Assembly (NCBI GenBank): GCA_946887075.1
Contig: CAMPKA010000002.1
Coordinates: 1 to 64,000 of the forward strand
Reading direction: 5' to 3'
DNA length: 64,000 bases
Source of the DNA: an uncultured Salinimicrobium sp.
Lineage (GTDB): Bacteria > Bacteroidota > Bacteroidia > Flavobacteriales > Flavobacteriaceae
Positions 55,948-64,000 of this stretch are shown here, piece by piece. Under the pieces are notes generated by a model. That model was not told the origin of the DNA, ran no database searches, and saw only the letters and a list, made by a program, of their open reading frames with translations. The first letter of the stretch is position 1, and the number at the start of each line of letters is the position of its first letter. Both the position numbers and the translations under genes were made by a program.

Positions 55948-57372
55948 ATGTTAGCAGATCACTATAGAGGTTATAAAGGGATTCCCGAGCTCGTCGGGCT
56001 TCATTCTATGAAGGAGGCGATGTCTAAAGGCCTTACCGTTCCAGAGAGCGTGGCCCGGTTGAAGAGATTCCATTGGGTTTCCAAGGAGCTGAGCTTCCTG
56101 CTTATCAGCAGGATTACCGCTATGCCCATTTATGAGATTAAAATGGCCTTCAGCTATCATGCTCATCTTCTGGCAGAACAGGTGGAGCCTTTTTTCAAAA
56201 GGGTCAGAGAGATGCGGGAACCTCCGTACGGCATGGATGCAGCCCCTGATCCCAATATGGAAATTCTACTCAGGGAAGTTCAGAATGCCCCAACAACCGA
56301 GGCACTTTTACTTGGGGTATACGGGAAGATCATTCCGGCACTGACAGAAGGCCTGGGGCAGCATATCGAAGAAAACAACAAGCTTTTTGACAATCCGACT
56401 TACCGGGTATGTAAACACGCCCTTGTCGATATCAGAGAGATCAGAGAATACGGGGAGGCTGTGCTGGACAAATTGATCGGAGAAGAGACCCGAGAGGAAT
56501 ATGCAGAATGGCTGCAGCTTTTGGATACGTGTTTACTAAACATGGGAGGGCTTGATGGGTCCGGTGAAAAGCAGGATAACCCACTACGAAAACAATATTC
56601 CAATAAAGAGTTCGAGTACGACAATATACCTAAACGGGATGAGCGGTTCAAGGATGTGTTTAATATGCGTGTGAACGCTGAGGCATTTCTTCTGGATGAA
56701 AAGTTTCCGCCGCTCCCGAAGACAATCATGCTGTACTTCAAGAGGATGCGGGAGATCGATGTCCCTGAAATGATGGCGAGCATCATTTACGAAACCAAGG
56801 ATAAACCCTGGGAGTATTACCGGGATATGATTCGGCAGATATGGGACGAGTCCCGTCATGCCATGATGGGAGAGGTCGGATTTACCTCCATGGACATCGA
56901 CTGGAAGGAAATACCCTTCAATATTACCTGGTCCTATCTGCTCAATACCGATTTAACCAGCAAGGAAAGACATTCGATCCTCTTCTTTATCGAACAGGGG
57001 CTTATGCCGGCCAAGACCGGAAAGAAATATGAATGGGATGTGGCGGTGGCTACCGCCAACAGACTCGCTGAGTTGATCCAGGATTATGATTGGGCCGATG
57101 AGGTATTGCATGCCAACATTGGCAGGAAATGGATCGTGCCGGAAATCGGAAGTCAGGAGGAGGCGATGAATTTTGGAAACCAGGCCTGGACCCGTGCTTT
57201 AAAAGATTCTTATGACAGATTTCAGGAGGCTGGGTTAACGCAGCACGAGAACTGGTGGCCGAGGATTTATGCCCAGGCTTGTGAGCATTGGGGCATAGAG
57301 GAAGACCCAGAGATCAAGGCCTTTGATCAAAACTACAGGGATACAAGACCGGACCGGGAGACCGTAAAATGA
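55948..57372 (+). CDS. Ferritin-fold di-iron oxygenase-like protein (new)
   Basis: I do not recognise a named family. The 474-aa cytoplasmic, all-helical protein shows the two-repeat pattern of di-iron carboxylate enzymes: DESRHAMMGE gives Glu301-x2-His304, and ADEVLHANIG gives Glu385-x2-His388. Candidate first-helix ligands are Glu274 (or Glu282) and Glu349, spaced about 27 and 36 residues before each ExxH. The N-terminal 240 residues form an additional helical region. It is followed at 30 bases by a PaaE-type reductase, so it is probably a reductase-fed oxygenase. The substrate is unknown; context suggests a sugar. A ferritin-like radical or storage role is the alternative. Confidence 0.65.
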   Translation: MLADHYRGYKGIPELVGLHSMKEAMSKGLTVPESVARLKRFHWVSKELSFLLISRITAMPIYEIKMAFSYHAHLLAEQVEPFFKRVREMREPPYGMDAAPDPNMEILLREVQNAPTTEALLLGVYGKIIPALTEGLGQHIEENNKLFDNPTYRVCKHALVDIREIREYGEAVLDKLIGEETREEYAEWLQLLDTCLLNMGGLDGSGEKQDNPLRKQYSNKEFEYDNIPKRDERFKDVFNMRVNAEAFLLDEKFPPLPKTIMLYFKRMREIDVPEMMASIIYETKDKPWEYYRDMIRQIWDESRHAMMGEVGFTSMDIDWKEIPFNITWSYLLNTDLTSKERHSILFFIEQGLMPAKTGKKYEWDVAVATANRLAELIQDYDWADEVLHANIGRKWIVPEIGSQEEAMNFGNQAWTRALKDSYDRFQEAGLTQHENWWPRIYAQACEHWGIEEDPEIKAFDQNYRDTRPDRETVK

Positions 57373-57402
57373 TCTGGCTTGTCATTAGAACTTAAAAAAG
57401 AA

Positions 57403-58482
57403 ATGTCTGTTTACACCAAATATAAAATAAGGAAAAAGGTCAGGGAAAATACTTCTGTGGTGTCCCTCATTCTTGAACCTGTGGAACAGGTCCCGTTGAG
57501 AAAATTCAAGCCGGGCCAGCACCTCCTATTCAAGGTTAAGGTTCCAGGCGATCCGGTTCCCATACTCCGGCATTATAGTTTTTCAGATGAATACAACGCA
57601 AAGCACTACCGGATTTCTGTAAAGAGAGAAGCCGCTGTGGCACCTGGGGTTCCAGGGGGGAAATGCTCCCATTTCTTCTGTGACGAATTGGAAGAGGGTG
57701 CGGTACTGGAAGCTAAAGGTCCCATTGGAGATTTTACGGTGGATCCCCAGGATCAGCATCCTATTGTCTTGATCGCCGGAGGGATCGGCATCACTCCCCT
57801 GCTCAGTATGCTCAAGAGTATCACTCGTGAGAATCCAGATCGCCAGGTGTTCTTTTTCTACGGAGTGAATTCCAGGGAGGAGCACACCTTCCGGGAAGAA
57901 CTCCAAAGTCAAAAGGAAATAAATAAGAACCTGAAGGTCATCACCTTTTATGCCACCGTCAGGGAGCAGGATGTCCCGGGAAGGGACTACGATCACATAG
58001 GATTTCTTAATGTCGACACCATTCTCGAGACAGTTGGAGATATGGACGCATCCTTCTACGTCTGTGGCCCCGGTCCTATGCTGGATTATATGCTCGGGGA
58101 ACTGAAATCCCGTGGGGTGGCGCAGAGCAAACTGCACCACGAGTCCTTCGGAGGCATCCCCGTAGCAGGAACCGAGCCTGTGGAGGCAGCGCCCCCGGCC
58201 CAAAAGGTAAACCGCAAAAAACCCGGAACCCTGGAGATTGAATTCTGCAGGTCCGGCAAAAGGATGGCATGGAACGAAGCCTACGGATCCATACTCGAAT
58301 TTGCAGAAGACCATGACGTGGACATTCCTTCTGGATGTTTATTCGGGGATTGCGGAACCTGCCTGACAAAGGTCAAGAGCGGATCGGTCAGATATAATCA
58401 TCCCACTCTGGTTGTTCCAGGCGAGGATGAATGCCTGCCATGTTCGAGCAAACCGGAAAGCGATCTAATTCTCGATGTATAA
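57403..58482 (+). CDS. PaaE-type FAD/NAD(P)H/2Fe-2S reductase
   Basis: This 359-aa electron-transfer protein uses the ATG at 57403; a TTG 24 bases upstream is possible. The order of domains is an FAD-binding barrel with RHYSFSD, a nucleotide-binding domain with AGGIGITPLLSM and CGPGPMLDYM, then a C-terminal plant-type ferredoxin with CLFGDCGTC and a final CLPC. The four Cys ligands fall at about 312, 317, 320 and 347. This layout is that of PaaE and related oxygenase reductases. Directly following the di-iron gene, it supplies electrons from NAD(P)H to that site. Confidence 0.9.
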   Translation: MSVYTKYKIRKKVRENTSVVSLILEPVEQVPLRKFKPGQHLLFKVKVPGDPVPILRHYSFSDEYNAKHYRISVKREAAVAPGVPGGKCSHFFCDELEEGAVLEAKGPIGDFTVDPQDQHPIVLIAGGIGITPLLSMLKSITRENPDRQVFFFYGVNSREEHTFREELQSQKEINKNLKVITFYATVREQDVPGRDYDHIGFLNVDTILETVGDMDASFYVCGPGPMLDYMLGELKSRGVAQSKLHHESFGGIPVAGTEPVEAAPPAQKVNRKKPGTLEIEFCRSGKRMAWNEAYGSILEFAEDHDVDIPSGCLFGDCGTCLTKVKSGSVRYNHPTLVVPGEDECLPCSSKPESDLILDV

Positions 58483-58575
58483 AAACGAGGTTCTGACCAG
58501 GATTTCCTGGCTCCAATTACGAAAACGATTGAATATGTATCAACTAACCAATTATTAATTTTTAAACCGCATCCT

Positions 58576-61500
58576 ATGCACAAAACTATCACTTCAATGC
58601 GAGCATCGGGTTTTCAGCTGAATAATTTCAGTATGGGAAGACTCAGGCAATTTTTCCTGTTGCTGTTCTTTTCTTGTTATGCTATGACAACTGTATACGC
58701 TCAGGATCCCATTACGGTATCCGGAACCGTAGTCGACGAAAACGGGGTTCCCCTTCCTTACGTAACCGTAAGTGTAGCAGGAACTACCAATGGTACAGCG
58801 ACTAATGAGCAGGGGGAATACAGCATCAGGATTTCTGAACCCAACCCGGTTCTGGTGTTCTCCTACATTGGGTATCAGACTCAGGAAATACCGGTCAACG
58901 GGAATACGAATATCGATGTAAGCCTGCAGCCCGATATGAGCAACCTGGATGAGATCGTTGTAGTGGGTTATGGAACCCAGAGAAAGAGCGATCTCACCGG
59001 AGCCATTTCCTCCATATCTGAGGAGGAAATCAAGAACCAGGCAGTTTCTAATGTCTCTCAGCTCCTGCAGGGAAAAGCAGCTGGGGTACATGTAGCCAGC
59101 AGTTCTGGTCAACCAGGATCCAGTGCTGTAGTGCGTATCCGGGGATTTGGAACAGTCAATGATAACAACCCGCTCTATGTAGTGGACGGGCAATTCTTCG
59201 ACAACATCAATAACCTGAATCCCAATGATATCGCGAGTATCGAAGTTCTGAAAGATGCCTCCTCTACTTCCATTTATGGTTCCAGAGGTTCAAACGGGGT
59301 CATTTTGATCACGACCAAATCCGGCAAGGAAGGCGTCCATCAGGCTGCCTTTGATGCTTATGTGGGGGTTAAGGATAGCTATGATCCACCCAATATGATG
59401 AACAGTGAGCAATTTTTTGAATTTACCAAACTTGCTTATGAGAATGCCGGCCAGGAACTCAATCCCTTGTTTGAAGAGCAGTACAACAGAGGATTTGATA
59501 CGGACTGGTGGGAGGCTGTTAATAGAACCGCCCTGACCCAGAACTATAACTTCAGCTTCAGAAAGGGAAGCGAAAATTACCGCTCCTATCTGAGTCTTGG
59601 ATACCTGGATGAAGAGGGACCTATCATCACAACTGAATTCTCACGGATCTCGGTGAAGCTCAATAATGAATATGATGTGACCTCCCGTTTCACGGTTGGA
59701 GCAAACCTGGGGATAGCAAAGAATGAATCATCAGATGCTAATTCGCTACCACGTTTCGATTTCATTCTCCAGGCGGATCCGTTTACTCCGGTGATCAATC
59801 CCCTCGTCGATCCCAGCGATCCTAACTATCGGTACAATAAATACGCGCCGACCGAGTACGCCTTTAATCCGAACCCGGTTTCATACCTTGAGCTCAATGA
59901 CCGCCAGTCGGAGGATTTCAATTTCTTCGGTAATGTGCATGCACGCCTGGAATTATTGGAAGACCTGAATTACACGGTACAGCTTAACTATGAACATAAC
60001 AATAACCGGTTTAAGTTATTCCAGCCAACCTATGAGTCCATCTTTAGTGAATACAATCTGGCCAACAGGGCGAGCAAATCCAGGGACGTTAGTACGATTA
60101 CTAATAACAGCAGCGTTTCTAAGGATTACCTCATCGAACAGCGTCTGAACTATGCCGGGGAATTCGGAGACCACAATGTTGATGTGATGCTTGCGACAAC
60201 CTATGAGGAGAATACCTTTGAAAGCATCAATGCCTTTAAAACCGACACTCCCGGAAATTCGATTTCCTTCAGGGTCCTGGGTGCCGCGACTGAAGGAGAC
60301 AGGGTGTCAGGAGGAAAACTGGTCACTTCAATTCTCTCTTATCTCGGTCGTGTGAACTACAATTATGCCGACCGCTATCTGGCCACGGTGAATTTCCGGG
60401 CCGATGGATCTTCCCGTTTTGCCGAAGGGAACCGATGGGGTTATTTCCCGTCCTTCTCATTGGGATGGAGAGTGGACAAGGAAGATTTCTTTGAGGATCT
60501 TGATCTGAATGAGACCCTGACCAACTTCAAGATCAGAGCAGGATGGGGGCGCACCGGGAACCAGAGGATCAACAGCTATGCTCCCCTGACCCTGATTGGA
60601 ACTGCTCCCGATCGCCAGTACAATTTTGGAGGGGGCTATAGCCAGGGATTCATTCCTACCAACGTCGGAAACCCCGATATTGTTTGGGAGACCAGTGAGC
60701 AGACCAACATCGGATTTGATGCCGGACTTTTCAACAACAGGTTGAGCGTTAACTTCAACTACTATATCAAAGAAACCGAAGACATGCTCCTACGTGTTCC
60801 GATTCCTGCCATAGCCGGTTATCCGAATTATCCATACTCAAACGCAGGGAGCGTAGAGAACAGAGGATTCGAACTGCATCTTAATTACCAGAATACGATC
60901 AATGAGTTCTACTACTCATTCGGCGGAAATATTTCCAAGTATAAAAACGAGGTCACCTCTCTTGGGAACGGCGGTTTACCACTCTTTGGTGCCGTCAGTC
61001 GTACCGAAGTTGGTGGGCCGATGTCCAGGTTCTACGGATATGTCTGGGAAGGCATTTTCCAGAATACAGCGGAGATAGAAAACTATGTGGGCCCGTCCGG
61101 AGAACTCATCCAACCTAATGCCACTCCCGGGGATTTTAAATTCGCTGATCTTAATGATGATGGCGTAATCAACGATGCGGATAGGACCTACATCGGAAAT
61201 CCTCACCCGGATCTGGTATACGGATTTAATTTCAACCTGCAGTACGGCAGTTTCGATCTGATCGGATCCTTCCAGGGGATCATTGGGAATGACATCTACA
61301 ACGGACTCAAAACCCTGGCTATTCCAGGTCAGCAGAACAACCTGGCTGCGGCCTATACCGATGCCTGGATGGAAGAAGGTGATAACGCCACGTATCCAAA
61401 ACCATCCCTGGGTAATGCCAATAACAACTACCGGGCCTCGACCTGGTGGGTGGAGGATGGCTCCTATCTGCGTCTTCAAAATATTCAGCTGGGATACAAC

Positions 61501-61698
61501 CTGCACCCGGACCTGTTGGAAAGAACCTTCTTCGATTCCTTCAGGATTTACCTGAGCGGTCAGAATCTGCTGACCTTTACGGACTATACCGGTTCAGATC
61601 CGGAAATCGGATCCTTTGATCCGCTTGATCTGGGTTATGACAACATCAGATACCCCTCATCACGAACCTATATGGTGGGCATCAATACCCAATTTTAA
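58576..61698 (+). CDS. SusC/RagA-type TonB-dependent transporter
   Basis: This 1040-aa outer-membrane glycan importer has a signal peptide ending TVYAQ, and a CarboxypepD_reg-like beta-sandwich (about 45-125) precedes the TonB box region (LDEIVVVGYGTQ). The plug domain contains KAAGVHVASSSG-type SusC text and GSRGSNGVILITTK. The barrel ends in SSRTYMVGINTQF. The family works as a pedal-bin with its SusD partner, the next gene. The substrate is not deducible from sequence. Confidence 0.95.
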   Translation: MHKTITSMRASGFQLNNFSMGRLRQFFLLLFFSCYAMTTVYAQDPITVSGTVVDENGVPLPYVTVSVAGTTNGTATNEQGEYSIRISEPNPVLVFSYIGYQTQEIPVNGNTNIDVSLQPDMSNLDEIVVVGYGTQRKSDLTGAISSISEEEIKNQAVSNVSQLLQGKAAGVHVASSSGQPGSSAVVRIRGFGTVNDNNPLYVVDGQFFDNINNLNPNDIASIEVLKDASSTSIYGSRGSNGVILITTKSGKEGVHQAAFDAYVGVKDSYDPPNMMNSEQFFEFTKLAYENAGQELNPLFEEQYNRGFDTDWWEAVNRTALTQNYNFSFRKGSENYRSYLSLGYLDEEGPIITTEFSRISVKLNNEYDVTSRFTVGANLGIAKNESSDANSLPRFDFILQADPFTPVINPLVDPSDPNYRYNKYAPTEYAFNPNPVSYLELNDRQSEDFNFFGNVHARLELLEDLNYTVQLNYEHNNNRFKLFQPTYESIFSEYNLANRASKSRDVSTITNNSSVSKDYLIEQRLNYAGEFGDHNVDVMLATTYEENTFESINAFKTDTPGNSISFRVLGAATEGDRVSGGKLVTSILSYLGRVNYNYADRYLATVNFRADGSSRFAEGNRWGYFPSFSLGWRVDKEDFFEDLDLNETLTNFKIRAGWGRTGNQRINSYAPLTLIGTAPDRQYNFGGGYSQGFIPTNVGNPDIVWETSEQTNIGFDAGLFNNRLSVNFNYYIKETEDMLLRVPIPAIAGYPNYPYSNAGSVENRGFELHLNYQNTINEFYYSFGGNISKYKNEVTSLGNGGLPLFGAVSRTEVGGPMSRFYGYVWEGIFQNTAEIENYVGPSGELIQPNATPGDFKFADLNDDGVINDADRTYIGNPHPDLVYGFNFNLQYGSFDLIGSFQGIIGNDIYNGLKTLAIPGQQNNLAAAYTDAWMEEGDNATYPKPSLGNANNNYRASTWWVEDGSYLRLQNIQLGYNLHPDLLERTFFDSFRIYLSGQNLLTFTDYTGSDPEIGSFDPLDLGYDNIRYPSSRTYMVGINTQF

Positions 61699-61715
61699 AT
61701 TAAAAAAAAATCATT

Positions 61716-63275
61716 ATGAAAAACTTTATCAGACTGATTGTGCTTTTCGCCCTTGTGTTTGTGGCGGGATGTGATAAGGATGACCTAAACCAGCCGGTTT
61801 TTGGCACCCAGGAAAATTCAAATTATTACCAGAACGCAGATCAAATCAAGGAGGCCCTGACAGGAGCATATCTCCAGTTGAGAATCACCTGGGATGAATT
61901 TGCTCTGAATCATTACATGGTAGGAGATGTTACGACTGACGACGCCTGGAAGGGAGGTGCTAATGAAGCGGATTACATGCCCCTGGCAGATCTCCAGAAC
62001 TTCACTGCGACTCCGACCAATCATGTAGCTGCACGAAGATGGAACATCCTTTACAAATTGATCGCCAGATCTAATGAGGTGATCCATTTTGCTCAGACTG
62101 CGGCAGGGGATGAAACCCTTCTTCAGAGGTATATTAACGAGGCAAAGCTGCTGAGAGGATTCGCCTATTATGAACTTGTCACGGTTTTCGGTGGAGTGCC
62201 ACTGGTTCTTGAGCCTCTGACCCCCTCTGAGGCGGTTCAGGTTCCACGAGCCTCTGAAGAGGAGGTTTTTAATCAGATTATAACCGATCTGAATGATGCC
62301 ACGGCGCTTCCGACTAAATCGGAGTACGGACCGGACGACCAATACCGAGTGACCAGCGGCCTTGCTTATACGCTCCTGGGTAAGTTGTATATGTTCATGC
62401 GGGATTTTGAGGCTGCTGAAGAAGCCTTGGCTCAGGTGGTAAATTCAGGAGAATATGCGCTGTTACCGGATTACGGAGCGAACTGGAGAATTGAAAATTC
62501 CGTAGAATCAGTATTTGAGATCAACAATCAGATGACTGATGAGAGGGAGCTCGCGCTGGGGTCGAATATCCCGCTGTTTTTCTCCACCCGGACCACCCCC
62601 GGCTATCCCGGATACGGTTTTCACCTGCCCACCTTGGATCTTTTCAAAGCTTTCGCACCGGATGATCCCAGGATTGCCTATACCTTTGTAATGGAAGGGG
62701 ACCGGTTTGTTGGTGATTCTCCTCAGACGGCCAATCAGGATAATTCTCTCTCACCTTCCGGTTTCGGGGATCGAAAAACCCTGGTTCCTCAAATTTTAAG
62801 GACTGAGTACAATCCCTGGATGGTGGACTATAACGTACGCCTGATTCGTTATTCTGATGTCCTGTTGCTATACGCAGAAGCGCTTAATGAAAATGGGAAG
62901 TCTGCTGAAGCATTGACCTATCTCAACATGGTCCGGGAGCGGGCAAGAAACACGCCTCCTCTTGATCCGCAGAGAAGCATCCAAACCTATATTCCCGAGA
63001 CTACGGAATCCACCCTGCCGCCGATCACTACGACTGATCAGGATGAACTACGGGATATTATCTGGCATGAAAGAAGGGTTGAACTCGGAATGGAAGGGTG
63101 GAGAAGAGAAGATCTGGTCCGACAGGAACGCTATATGGAGGTAATGCTGGAATTCGCAGCAGAGTACAACACGCTCAAAGGGGCTGATTTTGATCCTACT
63201 GACATTCTGCTTCCGATCCCACAAACAGAGATCGATTACTCCAATGGAGTGATACAACAGAATCCCGGATACTAA
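61716..63275 (+). CDS. SusD/RagB-type glycan-binding lipoprotein
   Basis: This 519-aa surface lipoprotein (lipobox VFVAGC, Cys about 19) has the SusD N-terminal helices, tetratricopeptide-like segments (RVTSGLAYTLLGKLYMF) and the conserved late WHERRVELGMEGWRREDL region. It captures glycan and delivers it to the SusC partner 17 bases upstream. The terminator-like hairpin listed next follows it. Confidence 0.95.
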   Translation: MKNFIRLIVLFALVFVAGCDKDDLNQPVFGTQENSNYYQNADQIKEALTGAYLQLRITWDEFALNHYMVGDVTTDDAWKGGANEADYMPLADLQNFTATPTNHVAARRWNILYKLIARSNEVIHFAQTAAGDETLLQRYINEAKLLRGFAYYELVTVFGGVPLVLEPLTPSEAVQVPRASEEEVFNQIITDLNDATALPTKSEYGPDDQYRVTSGLAYTLLGKLYMFMRDFEAAEEALAQVVNSGEYALLPDYGANWRIENSVESVFEINNQMTDERELALGSNIPLFFSTRTTPGYPGYGFHLPTLDLFKAFAPDDPRIAYTFVMEGDRFVGDSPQTANQDNSLSPSGFGDRKTLVPQILRTEYNPWMVDYNVRLIRYSDVLLLYAEALNENGKSAEALTYLNMVRERARNTPPLDPQRSIQTYIPETTESTLPPITTTDQDELRDIIWHERRVELGMEGWRREDLVRQERYMEVMLEFAAEYNTLKGADFDPTDILLPIPQTEIDYSNGVIQQNPGY

Positions 63276-63309
63276 GTGTATGTTTTATAAGGTTGTTTAA
63301 TTAGCTAAC

Positions 63310-63350
63310 AAAGGGCTTCTTTTTAATCCGGGATTAATCAGAAGCCCTTT
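63310..63350 (+). terminator. Strong hairpin after the SusD gene
   Basis: AAAGGGCTTCT (63310-63320) pairs perfectly with AGAAGCCCTTT (63340-63350), 11 pairs. An inner TTAATC/GATTAA helix forms inside the loop. A/T flanks give it terminator form on either strand. It would lower transcription from SusC/SusD into the next gene. Confidence 0.65.
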
Positions 63351-63367
63351 ATCAATAGTAACCAGAT

Positions 63368-64000
63368 ATGAAGAAATTCAACATCATACTGCTTCTGCTC
63401 TGCATCGGATGCAGCAACGGAATAAAAACTACCCCCGATGAGCGGGATCCGGAACTGAGCGACCAGGAGGAAAATTCCTGGATGATCGGACCCTTCAAAC
63501 GCTTTGAAGACCCCCAGCCTATTATCCAAAAGGATCCGGAATCCAGTTTTATCGATCCTGTCACTGGCAAGACTGCTCATTGGGAATCCATGGCAACATT
63601 CAATCCGGCTGCCATTGTTAAGGATGGTAAGATCCATGTCCTTTACCGAGCGGAAGAGAAGCTTGGAGAGAAGGAGATTGGAGGACACCGGTCCCGAATC
63701 GGCCTGGCGGTTTCCAGTGACGGGAGGACTTATCAGAAGAGAGAGGAACCCATTTTCTTTCCGGCCAATGACCAGCAAAAGAAATACGAATGGCCGGGGG
63801 GTACCGAGGATCCGCGAATAGTAGAATCTGAGGACGGAACCTATGTACTTACCTATACCCAGTGGAACAGGGAGGTGCCCAGGCTGGCCATCGCAACCTC
63901 AGGTAATCTTAAGGACTGGACCAAACACGGTCCGATTTTCGAAGACTGGAAGGATGGAAAATATCATAATCGGGAGACCAAAAGCGGCGCCATTCTGACC
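63368..64000 (+). CDS. GH130 family lipoprotein, 3' truncated by the window
   Basis: The first 211 codons are open to the last base of the window. A lipoprotein signal (IILLLLCIGC, Cys about 15) precedes GH130 blades with FNPAAIVKDGKIHVLYRAEE and the catalytic motif GGTEDPR. It is closely similar to the GH130 gene at 43988, including SGAIL at the end of the visible part. It follows the SusC/SusD pair after a hairpin, as expected for an enzyme of the same locus. Confidence 0.85.
   Translation, partial: MKKFNIILLLLCIGCSNGIKTTPDERDPELSDQEENSWMIGPFKRFEDPQPIIQKDPESSFIDPVTGKTAHWESMATFNPAAIVKDGKIHVLYRAEEKLGEKEIGGHRSRIGLAVSSDGRTYQKREEPIFFPANDQQKKYEWPGGTEDPRIVESEDGTYVLTYTQWNREVPRLAIATSGNLKDWTKHGPIFEDWKDGKYHNRETKSGAILT

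Noticed and set aside
58497..58510. CCAGGATTTCCTGG palindrome between reductase and SusC genes
   Set aside because: Short stem and no U tract, so not called as a terminator; no second copy found to suggest an operator.

Overview
The window reads as the chromosome of a polysaccharide-degrading member of Bacteroidota, most likely a marine Flavobacteriia relative. This rests on a SusC/SusD pair with GH97, GH130-type and sulfatase genes, on an arginine operon that uses an N-acyl-ornithine carbamoyltransferase, on MacB/FtsX permeases next to a sigma-54 regulator, and on A-rich start regions that mostly lack Shine-Dalgarno sequences. No rRNA, tRNA, CRISPR array or insertion sequence was seen. Species cannot be named from the sequence alone.

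Layout. (1) 0.2-1.8 kb: one VirD4/TraG-type coupling ATPase at the left edge. (2) 2.0-4.5 kb: trkA and trkH for potassium uptake, minus strand. (3) 4.6-21.4 kb: a divergent envelope export locus. An overlapping histidine kinase and sigma-54 response regulator run left. A membrane-fusion protein, an ABC ATPase, four paralogous FtsX/MacB permeases, a second ATPase and a TolC-like channel run right. A GTGTC-N9-GACAC dyad sits between the two arms. (4) 21.4-26.5 kb: small envelope genes, namely a predicted outer-membrane protein, a TlpA-like thioredoxin, an FG-GAP protein, an NTF2-like/histidine-phosphatase fusion and a short beta-barrel-like protein. (5) 26.5-34.8 kb: a tightly packed operon GNAT-argG-argC-argD-argF'-argB-argE-argH. 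It is preceded by a previously unannotated 31-codon ORF whose last 12 codons hold six arginines, which looks like an attenuation leader. (6) 34.8-64.0 kb: a large carbohydrate-utilisation locus that runs off the right edge.

The carbohydrate locus contains a SusB-type GH97 enzyme (minus strand), two tandem pairs of GH130-like lipoprotein plus sulfatase, an AraC regulator, two canonical GH130 lipoproteins (the last one cut by the window), a zinc alcohol dehydrogenase with an FrmB-like esterase, an MFS sugar transporter and two TIM-barrel sugar isomerase/epimerases. It also has an unknown helical-barrel protein, a GMC oxidoreductase with its small subunit, an aldose-epimerase-like protein and a SusC/SusD pair. 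The most novel part is a two-gene redox module at 55.9-58.5 kb: a ferritin-fold protein with two ExxH di-iron motifs, followed by a PaaE-type NAD(P)H/FAD/2Fe-2S reductase.

Working model (inference). Sulfated glycan fragments are captured by SusC/SusD and trimmed and desulfated in the periplasm by GH97, the GH130-like proteins and the sulfatases. They are probably oxidised by the GMC dehydrogenase and processed by the exported isomerase-like and helical-barrel proteins, then imported by the MFS carrier. In the cytoplasm the di-iron oxygenase and its reductase would attack a modified monosaccharide. One possibility is oxidative O-demethylation, with the alcohol dehydrogenase and esterase removing formaldehyde. 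That last step is a hypothesis only.
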